Source of the DNA: CAZKJL01 sp964611095 | Lineage (GTDB): Bacteria > Patescibacteriota > Gracilibacteria > Peribacterales > Peribacteraceae | Direction of reading: 5' to 3' | Assembly (NCBI GenBank): GCA_964611095.1 | Contig: CAZSWJ010000016.1 | Location: 1-25,362 of the forward strand | DNA length: 25,362 bases | Shown: in pieces, positions 14,512-22,147 of the stretch | How the letters are laid out: each line of letters begins with the position of its first letter | How positions within the stretch are numbered: the stretch's first letter is position 1 | Notes under the pieces: model-generated | What the model was told of the DNA's origin: nothing | Databases searched by the model: none | What the model saw: the letters and a program-made list of their open reading frames with translations, nothing else | Position numbers and translations under genes: made by a program

Positions 14512-16870
14512 GTCTCGCGACGCAGATGATCGCAAGCAGCGTCGCTGCGGGTGCGATTTGCAGGAGTCCGCGACTGAGGCCCGTTTGCATGATGGCTTCG
14601 GTGCCGAGTGCGGGTACGAACGTGAAGATGAAGAATTGCAGCGCCGCCGATCCGAAGACGAATGCCCCGAGAATCTTCTCATCGGTCTTCAGTTTGCGGA
14701 AACGTGCGAGGATGAGGAGTGGCAAGAAGAGCGGCAGCAGGAGCCAGTTGGGCTCGCGCGTGAGGTGGTACCAAATCGCGCCGACGGCCTGACCGTTCCA
14801 CGTGAGGGAGATGCCGCTGATGCCCTTGGCATTGCCGAAGGTGAGTCCATTCAGCCACTTGAATCCGAGCCACGGAATGGTGATCGCAAGCGGCACGAGG
14901 ATCGCAAGCCCGAACCATCGGCGGAGTTTTGCCGTGTCGATGATTCCCGTTTTGTATTTCATGACGATCGCCGACAGCATCAGGAGTCCGAGCAGGGGAG
15001 CGTGGAGCACCAAGCCTTCGTTCTTCGTGAAGACCAGGAGTCCGATGCCGAGCGCGAAGAGCCGCAGCCACGCCGCGCTTTCTTTGGGCTCGGCGCTCTT
15101 TTCGAAGCCGAGGATCGTCGAAATCACGACGAGCACGTGCGCCGCCACGAAAATATCGGCGTACGGGTTGCTGCCGTGGATCAGAAGCAGCGGCAGCGAG
15201 ATGAGCGCGTAGAGTCCGAGTCGTGCGGCGGTTCTCGTGACGCGTCGGCGAAGCGTCAGGTAGAAGGTTCCCAGAAGCCCTGCAAGCCAAATGACGTGTA
15301 CGCCGTTTGCGAGCGGTTCCTGCCAGCTTCCGCCGAGCACGGCCATCCACGTCTTCATGAGCGGTACCGTCGGGGGATAGGAGCTCACGCCCTGCGCCGA
15401 CTGCACGATGCCGTTGCCCACGGGAATTTCCAGCAGCAACTTCTGCGATTCGTAGAAGATCTTGCCGCGCATGTTCCAGTTGTTGAAGGAGTCGTCCCAG
15501 TACGTGGGGACCGAGACCAGGTCGTACGCTCCGGCAAACAGCTTGAGTGCGCTCCAGGCGAGAAGCAGCAGCACGCCGCGCTTCACCCATACGGAGGGAG
15601 GCGTGTCGCTTTGCACCCGCACGGCTTTCGCCTCCACCGGAGCCGCTGCAAACGCGCCGAGTTTCCATGCGGCNNNNNNNNNNNNNNNNNNNNNNNNNNN
15701 NNNNNNNNNNNNNNNNNNNNNNNNNNNNNNNNNNNNNNNNNNNNNNNNNNNNNNNNNNNNNNNNNNNNNNNNNGCCGAGACGGGTTCACCGTCGATGGTG
15801 ATGCGTCCGTCGGTCACGGTGAGGTCGGGGCGGTTGTAAATCACCCACGTGTCGTCGGTGTCGATGGTGATGCCGGGGATCGCGGGATACGTGATGTATC
15901 GCATGTTGCCCAGGTACGGCCACTCGTGATCGGCGAAGAAGATGTAGCTCGTGCGGTCACGGAGGAATTGCGTGGCGTACTCGGCGAAGTCGTAGAACGA
16001 TTCACGTTCACGGAACGTGCGTTCGCCTTGGGGCGCACCGATGTACGTCGCTTGATCATGCGCCACCCAACTCAAGAACTCGCCGCCCATGCGCGCATCG
16101 AAGAGCAGCCACAGCACGGCCATCGCCAGCAGCGCGCGCCGAAGGACCCACGCACGTTTTTCGTGCGGATGACGGAACACGTGTGCGTATCCGTACAAAA
16201 GGCCGATCAGCACGATGAGTCCCGCGTACGCTGTGATTGTGGCGGAGAGCGTCTGCGGCGGCAGATACGCATACATCGCCTCGGTCTCCACCGGGTTTCC
16301 GGCGAGCTGCGGTCCCCACACGAAGTTGATGCTGTAGGGCCTGTACTCGTCGAACTTCCAGAATGACGTGACGCGGCTCCATGCGTGTTCAAACGCGTTC
16401 CATCGATGCAGCTCGATGCTGTGGAGCATCACCACGGTGTTCGGCGGCAAAACGAGGCCGAACTTGCCCACGCGTGCCGGTTGCCACAGTTCCTCAGCGC
16501 GGAGGCGGAACGATACCCGCTTGTCATCGCCCTGCGGTGCGGTGAGCGGAATCGTGTAAATGTTCTGCCTCGGATCGTCAGCGAAAATCCATCCGACGTA
16601 GAAATCGTGGTCGCTCTGCGCGGACATGCGGAGCGTTCCGGCTTCGGCTGTGCCCGTGAGCGTGGCCGTCGTCAAAAACTCGCCCGTGCCCGCCCCCGTG
16701 CTGAGCACGATGCCTTGCGGTACTTTTTGTACCTGAATCGGCCCGAGTCCCGCCCAGCTGGCATTGATTTTTCCGTCGGCGAATTCAAACGTCTGCGTTT
16801 GCATCGCCGATGCCGACAAGGGGGCCAGGAGCGAAACCGTCACGCCGATCAGGACCAGGAACCTCGACAT
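14492..16870 (-). CDS. Membrane glycosyltransferase-like protein, interrupted by the N gap
   Basis: From the ATG at 16870 the frame begins with a signal peptide (hydrophobic core about 4-19, A-x-A at its end), then a beta-rich extracytoplasmic domain (about 23-205), two membrane helices (about 212-260) and a further soluble part ending at the gap. After the gap come about ten membrane helices with a W-D-D segment in the first outer loop. This pattern fits GT-C enzymes of the ArnT/PMT type, which use polyprenyl-linked sugars. The function is therefore a tentative lipid-linked sugar transferase. Because 100 N is a placeholder, keeping frame across it is not evidence of one gene; two separate genes remain possible. 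A TACACT box lies 8 nt before the ATG. The C terminus overlaps the DedA gene by 20 nt in antisense. Confidence 0.65.
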   Translation of the reverse strand: MSRFLVLIGVTVSLLAPLSASAMQTQTFEFADGKINASWAGLGPIQVQKVPQGIVLSTGAGTGEFLTTATLTGTAEAGTLRMSAQSDHDFYVGWIFADDPRQNIYTIPLTAPQGDDKRVSFRLRAEELWQPARVGKFGLVLPPNTVVMLHSIELHRWNAFEHAWSRVTSFWKFDEYRPYSINFVWGPQLAGNPVETEAMYAYLPPQTLSATITAYAGLIVLIGLLYGYAHVFRHPHEKRAWVLRRALLAMAVLWLLFDARMGGEFLSWVAHDQATYIGAPQGERTFRERESFYDFAEYATQFLRDRTSYIFFADHEWPYLGNMRYITYPAIPGITIDTDDTWVIYNRPDLTVTDGRITIDGEPVSXXXXXXXXXXXXXXXXXXXXXXXXXXXXXXXXXXAAWKLGAFAAAPVEAKAVRVQSDTPPSVWVKRGVLLLLAWSALKLFAGAYDLVSVPTYWDDSFNNWNMRGKIFYESQKLLLEIPVGNGIVQSAQGVSSYPPTVPLMKTWMAVLGGSWQEPLANGVHVIWLAGLLGTFYLTLRRRVTRTAARLGLYALISLPLLLIHGSNPYADIFVAAHVLVVISTILGFEKSAEPKESAAWLRLFALGIGLLVFTKNEGLVLHAPLLGLLMLSAIVMKYKTGIIDTAKLRRWFGLAILVPLAITIPWLGFKWLNGLTFGNAKGISGISLTWNGQAVGAIWYHLTREPNWLLLPLFLPLLILARFRKLKTDEKILGAFVFGSAALQFFIFTFVPALGTEAIMQTGLSRGLLQIAPAATLLAIICVARLMSERD
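15674..15773. other. Assembly gap of exactly 100 N
   Basis: A run of exactly 100 N, the usual scaffold placeholder of unknown true length. It falls inside the glycosyltransferase-like gene, so the size, frame and unity of that gene cannot be trusted. Confidence 0.99.
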
Positions 16871-16878
16871 TGGCCCAC

Positions 16879-16908
16879 AGTGTAGCGCTCCCCGAGCAGT
16901 GTCGTCAT
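16879..16908 (-). promoter_or_regulatory. Promoter of the glycosyltransferase-like gene
   Basis: On the minus strand, -35-like ATGACG (16903-16908), an 18-nt spacer and -10 TACACT (16879-16884). The ATG at 16870 follows after 8 nt, predicting a leader of 0-2 nt. Confidence 0.45.
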
Positions 16909-16937
16909 ATCTTGAGTGATGATCCGTCCACCGGGAG

Positions 16938-16943
16938 TAGAAT
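16938..16943 (+). promoter_or_regulatory. -10 box of the glutamate dehydrogenase gene
   Basis: TAGAAT, 25 nt before the ATG at 16969, implying a leader of about 19 nt that is C/T-rich and has no Shine-Dalgarno. A TTGAGT at 16912-16917 is 20 nt upstream, longer than the best spacing. Confidence 0.4.
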
Positions 16944-16968
16944 CGCATCAATTTCCCCCTGCATTCCT

Positions 16969-18258
16969 ATGGCTACGCAGACACCGTACATGCGCGCGAT
17001 GAGTTTCGTGGAAGCGTCGTTCGATCGGCTCAAGCTCACGAAGGGCCAGCGGAAGCTTCTGCAGACGCCGCAGAACATTCTCAAGTCCACGGTGTCCTTC
17101 GCAATGGACGACGGCAAGCAGATGAACGTCCCGGCCTACCGCGTGCAGTACAACAACGCCCGCGGTCCGTACAAAGGAGGCATCCGCTACCACCCCGAGG
17201 CCGATATCGAAGAAGTGAAGGCGCTCGCGGCTCTCATGGCCATCAAGACGGCCGTCGTCGGCATCCCGTTCGGCGGAGCCAAGGGCGGCATTCAGGTCGA
17301 TCCCAAGACACTGTCCAAGGGTGAGTTGGAGCGCATGAGCCGCGCGTATCTGCGCAGCATCGCCGACGACATCGGCCCCGACATCGACATTCCTGCGCCC
17401 GACGTGAACACGAATCCGCAGATCATGGCGTGGATGCGCGATGAGTACGAAAAGACCAAGAACGTCTACGCACCCGCCGTCATTACGGGCAAACCTTTGG
17501 CATATGGCGGTTCGCTGGGTCGCGACAAAGCCACGGCCAAGGGAGGGTTCTTTTTACTGCAAGAGTTGGCCAAAATCGAGGCACTCGATCTGAGCGAAGT
17601 CCGCGTCGCCGTGCAGGGCTTCGGTAATGCCGGGTCCGAGATCGCGACGTTCCTCCACAACGCCGGAGCCATGATCGTCGGCGTCTCCGATTCGCACGGC
17701 GGCATTTACTCCGACGTGGGTTTGGATCCCGTTCGCATTCAGAAGTACAAGCAGAAGACCGGCTCCGTCCGCGGTCAGTACTGCGAAGGTTCGGTGTGCG
17801 ATCTCAAGCGACTCAAGATGGATCAAACCAAAGTCATCAGTAACGACGCTCTTCTTACCTGCGATTGCGACATTCTCATCCCCGCCGCTCTGGATAACGT
17901 CATCAACGCCAAGAACGTCAAAGACATCAAAGCCAAGATCATCTTGGAGCTCGCCAACGGCCCGGTGTCCCCCGAGGCCGACGAAGCGCTCAAAAAGAGG
18001 GGAGTCATCGTCGTCCCCGACGTTCTCGCGAATGCGGGCGGCGTCACGGTGAGTTACTTCGAATGGGTCCAGGGCCGCTCGGGTGATCAGTGGACCGCCG
18101 AGAAAGTGGACCGCGAACTCAAGCGCATCATGCTTGATGCGTTCGAAGACGTTCGCAGCGAAGCCAAGCGCAAGGATCTGTCGCTCCGCGAAGCCGCCTT
18201 CAATATCGCCGTCGGCCGCATCGTGGAAGCGATGAAGGTCCGCGGCTGGGAGATTTAA
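16969..18258 (+). CDS. gdhA: Glu/Leu/Phe/Val-family dehydrogenase, probably glutamate dehydrogenase
   Basis: A 429-residue NAD(P)-dependent amino-acid dehydrogenase; for this length and these motifs, the reversible deamination of glutamate to 2-oxoglutarate is the best guess. The substrate domain has K93 and the catalytic-lysine motif P100-F-G-G-A-K105-G-G, then P-A-P-D-V-N-T-N-P. The C-terminal Rossmann domain has V-Q-G-F-G-N-A-G and the S-D-S-H-G-G loop. The length equals the hexameric bacterial/archaeal type of about 420 residues. The start at 16969 matches the usual N terminus; the longer frame upstream runs into the divergent promoter. A clear terminator follows the stop directly. It links nitrogen assimilation to central carbon. 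Confidence 0.92.
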   Translation: MATQTPYMRAMSFVEASFDRLKLTKGQRKLLQTPQNILKSTVSFAMDDGKQMNVPAYRVQYNNARGPYKGGIRYHPEADIEEVKALAALMAIKTAVVGIPFGGAKGGIQVDPKTLSKGELERMSRAYLRSIADDIGPDIDIPAPDVNTNPQIMAWMRDEYEKTKNVYAPAVITGKPLAYGGSLGRDKATAKGGFFLLQELAKIEALDLSEVRVAVQGFGNAGSEIATFLHNAGAMIVGVSDSHGGIYSDVGLDPVRIQKYKQKTGSVRGQYCEGSVCDLKRLKMDQTKVISNDALLTCDCDILIPAALDNVINAKNVKDIKAKIILELANGPVSPEADEALKKRGVIVVPDVLANAGGVTVSYFEWVQGRSGDQWTAEKVDRELKRIMLDAFEDVRSEAKRKDLSLREAAFNIAVGRIVEAMKVRGWEI

Positions 18259-18292
18259 AAAAAGGCCCGAAGGCCTTTGTTTTTGTTTTCTG
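18257..18292. terminator. Bidirectional intrinsic terminator between gdhA and the unexplained region
   Basis: The stem AAAGGCC/GGCCTTT (18261-18267 and 18272-18278) closes a 4-nt loop. On the plus strand the loop is CGAA and is followed by GTTTTTGTTTT, ending gdhA. On the minus strand the loop is TTCG closed by C-G, an ultra-stable tetraloop, followed by seven T. Both directions work in principle, so something transcribed on the minus strand also ends here. Confidence 0.85.
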
Positions 18293-18301
18293 CGGGTGTC
18301 G

Positions 18302-18379
18302 TCATTGCCGTGAGGCTTTGCCGATGCGCAGGAACATGTTGAGAGGAGATTCTCCACTCGACTGCTGTGCTTTGGTCAC
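18302..18379 (-). CDS. Possible 25-residue small ORF with a Shine-Dalgarno (doubtful)
   Basis: A GTG-started frame of 25 codons ending in TGA. AGGAG lies 6 nt before the GTG, one of the very few well-placed Shine-Dalgarno sequences in the window. The peptide is polar with a basic end and contains M-F-L-R-I-G-K. It sits inside the candidate structured RNA, just before its terminator. The frame stays open upstream for roughly 80 more codons without an ATG. It could be a small protein, the end of a decayed gene, or chance. Confidence 0.15.
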   Translation of the reverse strand: MTKAQQSSGESPLNMFLRIGKASRQ

Positions 18380-18683
18380 TTGTTTCTCCTCGCGACCTGA
18401 CGAGGTCCCCGGACCGGTCTGCCACGAGGTTCTTGCGAACCAAGGGAGACACTGGGGAGTTTTGGGCGCATCCCCTGGGACAATCTCATTCCCGAGGGAC
18501 GACGTTGCAGAGCAGAGAGAAGGATGACTACATAATCTCGAAGACGTTTCTATACCCAGAAGTGTGCAATAAATGCAGGAGTGTGGCCGGGAGGAACGAG
18601 TCGAAACCGACTGTAGGCATCTTTCTCTCTACGCTTGCGGTGGTGTGAAGGATCTTTCTGCCCCGCGTCCGGGGCGACTGTGT

Positions 18684-18697
18684 GTTTTTGTTTTCTG
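18684..18697. repeat. Second copy of a 14-nt T-rich repeat
   Basis: GTTTTTGTTTTCTG occurs at 18279-18292 and again at 18684-18697, 405 bp apart. Each copy adjoins a GC-rich hairpin (18261-18278 and 18660-18675). An 11-nt repeat, TGTTAGGGCTC, is also present at 18696-18706 and 18788-18798. They may be duplicated RNA structural parts or terminator remnants. Confidence 0.5.
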
Positions 18698-18880
18698 TTA
18701 GGGCTCTTGTGTTTGGATTGTTGGTGTTGAACCCGTTCTTTTCTTCAGGGTTCATCGCATCGTAATCGATGCTTAGAAATCCGCAAGTGTTAGGGCTCGC
18801 TTGATTTTCTAAGATGTGAGTTGAATACATTTTGTGTACGAAATTAGACATGCCAAGAATCGGCACGACAACGTCTGCAG

Positions 18881-18910
18881 ATATTAAAAAATGAATATTG
18901 ATACTGTCAC
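18881..18910 (-). promoter_or_regulatory. Minus-strand promoter downstream of alaS
   Basis: -35 GTGACA (18905-18910), an 18-nt spacer and -10 TAATAT (18881-18886) on the minus strand, placed right after the alaS stop and reading toward the bidirectional terminator. The predicted start is near 18874. Confidence 0.5.
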
Positions 18911-18941
18911 GCAGCCGAGGTGGACAGATGTGAAGCCAGCC

Positions 18942-20753
18942 TTACTTGGCCTCTTCCGCAGCGGTGATATCGGCAGGTCCACCCGTTACGACAGCCTTGA
19001 TGCGGCGTACGCCGGAGGACGAACTTTCCTCTTTCTGGATCTTGAAGGTTCCAAGCAGTCCCGTGCGGCTGACGTGCGGTCCGCCACAGATCTCTTTGGA
19101 GTATGTGCCCATGGAGTACACCTTCACCTTGTCGCCGTACTTGCTCTCGAACACTCCGATGGCGCCTGCGGCCTTGGCTTCATCCACGCTCATCACGGAG
19201 TAACTGATGGGAGCATCGGCTTTGATGGCCTCGTTCACCAGGTCTTCCACCTTCTTGATCTGCTCGGGTGTCATCTTCTCGGCGTGCGTGAAGTCGAAGC
19301 GCAGTCGCTCGGCCGTGATGTTGCTGCCTTTCTGCCAGACGTGGTCACCGAGCACGGTGCGAAGCGCTTGGTTCAGGAGGTGTGTCGCGGTATGGAGCTT
19401 CGTCGTCTCGGCGCTGTGGTCGGCGAGTCCGCCCGAAAACTTCTTTTCGGCTCCGGCGCGGCTGAGGGCCTGATGCGCCTCGAAGGCCTTCTGGAAGCCA
19501 TCCTCGTCGATCGACTTCTTGTGTTCGGCCGCCATTTCGCGTGTCATTTCGATGGGGAAGCCGTACGTGTCGTACAGGTGGAAGGCATCGGTTCCGGCGA
19601 TCTTGGCGTCGCCTTTCTCCATCAGTTTGTGGAAGTGCTTCGTTCCTTCGGCGAGCGTCTTCATGAATGCTTCCTCTTCGCGGGCCAGCGTTTCCTCGAT
19701 CTCCTTCTTCCGGTCGGCAAGCTTCGTGTAGAAGTCGCCGTACTGCGTGCGAACGCTTTCGGCCATGTAGAGCGAGAAGCCGTTCATGTTCGTCACCTCG
19801 AGTTTGCGAGCGGAACGAATGGCGCGGCGGATGAGACGCCTGAGTACGTAACCTTGGTCCACGTTGGAGGGCTTCACGCCGTCGGCGATGATGAAGCTGG
19901 CGGCCTTGAAGTGATCCACGATGATGCGTGCGTCACGCAGCGCATCGGCTTCGCTCTTCGCGGTCTTCGAGAGCACGGCCTCGAGCATCGGGCGGAAGGC
20001 ATCGGTGTCGTACACGCTTCCTTTCTTCTGCAGCACGCACGCCAGGCGCTCAAGGCCCAAGCCTTCGTCCAGGTTCTTTTGCTTCAGCGGAGCGAAGGTG
20101 CCGTCGGCTTGCTTGTCGTACTGAATCAACACGTCGTTACCGATCTCCATCCAGTTGGGGTCATCCGTCGCCGGGTTGCTGCCTGCGGGCGGAAGTTCGC
20201 TCTTTCCCACCCAGTAGAACATTTCGGTGTCGGGGCCGCACGGGCCCGTTTTGCCGGCGGGACCCCACCAGTTCTTGGCTTTGGGCAGGAATCCGATGCG
20301 TTCCTTCGGTACGCCGACTTTCAGCCAAATGGCCTCCGATTCGGTGTCTTTGGGCGCATCGGCATCTCCCTCGAAACACGTGACGGCGAATTTTTCTTTG
20401 GGGATGCCCAGCACGCCCGTCATGAATTCATAGCTCATCGTAATCGCTCCCTCTTTGAAGTAGTCGCCCATGCTCCAGCGACCGAGCATCTCGAACATCG
20501 TGAGGTGCGACATGTCGCCGACTTCATCGATGTCTTGCGTGCGGACGCAGAGCTGCACGTCACAGATCAGTTTGCCCATGGGGTGCGCTTGGCCCATGAG
20601 GTAGGGGACGAGCGGGTGCATGCCGGCCGTCGTGAAGAGCACGGTCGGGTCGTTCTCCGGAACCAAGCTGGCTCCCGGAATCACGGCGTGCTTCTTGGAT
20701 TTGTAGAAATCCAAGTACGCGGTCCGAATTTGTGCGGTGGTCATCGGCTTCAT
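18942..20753 (-). CDS. alaS: Alanyl-tRNA synthetase, short form without the C-Ala domain
   Basis: A 603-residue class II synthetase that charges tRNA-Ala. The catalytic core (about 1-240) has motif 1-like F-T-T-A-G-M, motif 2 region with F-E-M-L-G-R-W-S-M-G-D-Y-F-K (87-100) and motif 3 G-L-G-L-E-R-L (231-237). The tRNA-recognition region follows. The editing domain keeps its zinc ligands H454-x-x-x-H458 and C556-x-x-x-H560. The usual C-terminal oligomerisation/DHHA1 part of about 250 residues is absent; the protein stops just after the editing domain with an intact TAA. The motif V-R-T-Q-D-I-D-E-V-G-D replaces the more common R-A-G-G-K-H-N-D. A TAGTCT box lies 10 nt before the ATG; an alternative in-frame ATG is three codons later. 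Confidence 0.95.
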   Translation of the reverse strand: MKPMTTAQIRTAYLDFYKSKKHAVIPGASLVPENDPTVLFTTAGMHPLVPYLMGQAHPMGKLICDVQLCVRTQDIDEVGDMSHLTMFEMLGRWSMGDYFKEGAITMSYEFMTGVLGIPKEKFAVTCFEGDADAPKDTESEAIWLKVGVPKERIGFLPKAKNWWGPAGKTGPCGPDTEMFYWVGKSELPPAGSNPATDDPNWMEIGNDVLIQYDKQADGTFAPLKQKNLDEGLGLERLACVLQKKGSVYDTDAFRPMLEAVLSKTAKSEADALRDARIIVDHFKAASFIIADGVKPSNVDQGYVLRRLIRRAIRSARKLEVTNMNGFSLYMAESVRTQYGDFYTKLADRKKEIEETLAREEEAFMKTLAEGTKHFHKLMEKGDAKIAGTDAFHLYDTYGFPIEMTREMAAEHKKSIDEDGFQKAFEAHQALSRAGAEKKFSGGLADHSAETTKLHTATHLLNQALRTVLGDHVWQKGSNITAERLRFDFTHAEKMTPEQIKKVEDLVNEAIKADAPISYSVMSVDEAKAAGAIGVFESKYGDKVKVYSMGTYSKEICGGPHVSRTGLLGTFKIQKEESSSSGVRRIKAVVTGGPADITAAEEAK

Positions 20754-20763
20754 GGCGAAAGAG

Positions 20764-20793
20764 AGACTACTGGACGCAGCCTCGTGCGCGCAA
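20764..20793 (-). promoter_or_regulatory. Promoter of alaS
   Basis: On the minus strand, TTGCGC (20788-20793), an 18-nt spacer and TAGTCT (20764-20769). Ten nucleotides follow before the ATG, so any leader is only a few nucleotides. Confidence 0.4.
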
Positions 20794-20809
20794 TTGCACC
20801 GACTGCCGT

Positions 20810-22147
20810 TTAGAGTCCCTTGAGCAGGTCCTCGGCGTTCTTCGCCGCTTCCTCGGCGTGCTTGAGCGCATCATCCGAGGCGCTGAGGGCATCCGGGATG
20901 TTGCCCGATTCCAGCTGCTGCGTCGCGATATCGATGAGCTGCTCGGAACCCATGACGTGCGCTTCCATGGGAACAGCCTGCGTTTCCGGGACCGACGTCT
21001 TTCCTTGGAAGTCGGCGTTGATCTTGTTCAATCTGTCGCGTGACATCTTCAACTTCGCCGATGCGGTGATGGAGAGATCGTCGATGTCCGACCTGCCGCC
21101 GTCGTCTTCATCGTCGTTCGACACATCCTTGTCCACGGATTTTCGCACCGGAGCGGAGAGCAAGATTTTGGCTTCCTTGGCCCTTCGCATGGCGTTTCGA
21201 GACAGGCGTACTTTCAGCGCCTCGTCGTTGCGGGCGGTTTGCGCGGCAGAAGCCAAATCTTTTTGGGCCTGCTTCAGTTCACGCCTTGCTGCGACGTGCT
21301 CGGCCTCATCGGCCTCGGCAATTTCTTTGTCCAGGTGTTTCACCGCGGCTTCGGCGAGCTTGAACGAGACCGTCGGTTGGTCCGACGACATGGCGGCCAC
21401 GATGGTCTTCTCTTCGGATTGCACGCGGGCGTCACGGAGCTTCTCCATGAGTTTCTCAAGCGAACGATCGTTTCGCGCGCCGATGCGCTGCAGGAGCGAG
21501 GAGTGCGCGCCGAGCGATGCCGAGAAATCCATGGAAATTTGCGCGGCTTCCACCGGCTTCTTGGCCGTCAGCAGCGTCGTAACGCGATCGTCGATTTCTT
21601 TGGCATGAGCCGCGAACGCCGCGGCGATCTGCACCTCCCTGTCGTCGGTCAGCGCCGAATTTTCGACAAGTCTCTCCGCTTCTTCCAGGCGCCGTTCGGC
21701 ACGACGTGCGAGCCAGCGCACCTGTTCCTCGGGGTCGCGGATGAAACTTGCGACCACGCGCTCGTTCACTTCCACTTTCACGGGGTACAGCAAATCACCG
21801 GGCACCGATTGTTCCGCGGCGTACGAGATGCCGGTTCCGGCGATGGCCACGATCAAAAATGCGGCGGTCACCGTCGTGAAGCTCTTGAACGAAAACGACC
21901 ACCAACTGACGCGGTTCACACCCATGGCTTCCAGCAAACGCTCTTTCATCTGAACACGCTCCGCAGGGGAGAGTGCGATGTGCTTGGCTGCCTGCAAGAG
22001 AGTCGTGTCATCCATTCGAGCTTTATGACGTGCAGTCGCCCCATTCCTTACAGCAAATTGCAGCTTTTCCCTGCACTCGATGAATTCGTCTGCCCGAAGC
22101 CCTATTTTCTGGGTTTTCCCGATGAAATCTTCGAGCGAGAGACTCAT
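20810..22147 (-). CDS. DUF5667-like membrane protein, probable anti-sigma factor
   Basis: A 445-residue protein with a cytosolic N-terminal part (1-87), one membrane helix (about 88-110) and a long, helical, charged extracytoplasmic part. Right after the helix comes the A-E-Q-S-V-P-G-D-L-L-Y-P-V-K segment, the hallmark of DUF5667 proteins. The outer region (about 130-300) is rich in Ala, Glu, Arg and Lys and likely forms helical bundles or coiled coils. Its ATG overlaps the sigma-factor stop (ATGA), so the two are translationally coupled, as sigma/anti-sigma pairs usually are. Holding the ECF factor at the membrane is an inference from this pairing. A second start at residue 45 is possible. 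Confidence 0.8.
   Translation of the reverse strand: MSLSLEDFIGKTQKIGLRADEFIECREKLQFAVRNGATARHKARMDDTTLLQAAKHIALSPAERVQMKERLLEAMGVNRVSWWSFSFKSFTTVTAAFLIVAIAGTGISYAAEQSVPGDLLYPVKVEVNERVVASFIRDPEEQVRWLARRAERRLEEAERLVENSALTDDREVQIAAAFAAHAKEIDDRVTTLLTAKKPVEAAQISMDFSASLGAHSSLLQRIGARNDRSLEKLMEKLRDARVQSEEKTIVAAMSSDQPTVSFKLAEAAVKHLDKEIAEADEAEHVAARRELKQAQKDLASAAQTARNDEALKVRLSRNAMRRAKEAKILLSAPVRKSVDKDVSNDDEDDGGRSDIDDLSITASAKLKMSRDRLNKINADFQGKTSVPETQAVPMEAHVMGSEQLIDIATQQLESGNIPDALSASDDALKHAEEAAKNAEDLLKGL

Larger units (their letters stand above)
18262..18874 (-). ncRNA. Candidate large structured RNA between alaS and gdhA (unassigned)
   Basis: About 680 bp (18259-18941) hold no convincing protein gene. 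On the minus strand there is a promoter (GTGACA, 18 nt, TAATAT), then hairpins at 18773-18812 (7 bp plus inner pairs), 18757-18772 (GCATCG/CGATGC), 18729-18753 (GAACCC/GGGTTC) and 18660-18675 (6 bp). A long closing stem (18514-18531 with 18613-18630) and a GGTTC hairpin at 18428-18441 follow, ending at the terminator with the UUCG loop. The minus-strand loop of the last hairpin is GCAA, a GNRA tetraloop. I compared it by eye with RNase P, tmRNA, 6S and SRP RNA signatures and matched none. One pair of the long stem is G-U only on the plus strand, so the strand is not fully settled. Confidence 0.35.

Noticed and set aside
14558..16366. A 602-codon plus-strand frame opposite the glycosyltransferase-like gene.
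   Set aside because: It is a charged, low-complexity translation running through the N gap; it is an antisense shadow.
18302..18630. About 108 open codons on the minus strand ending in the same TGA as the small ORF.
   Set aside because: No ATG is present, the composition is Ser/Cys/Arg-rich and non-globular, and the frame crosses the long RNA stem. It may be chance.
18600..18690. GGTTTCGAC and GGACGCGGG strings on the minus strand suggesting tmRNA, perhaps permuted.
   Set aside because: Both strings lie in simple hairpins. There is no T-loop, no CCA end, no pairing acceptor and no tag reading frame.
18528..18866. A 112-codon minus-strand ORF downstream of alaS with a plausible promoter.
   Set aside because: Its amino-acid mix is unlike neighbouring genes, no family is recognisable, and it spans several strong hairpins. 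A structured RNA explains the region better, though a lineage-specific protein is not excluded.
18891..20813. A 640-codon plus-strand frame opposite alaS.
   Set aside because: It is antisense to a clear alaS gene and is explained by GC-biased codons; it has no recognisable domain.
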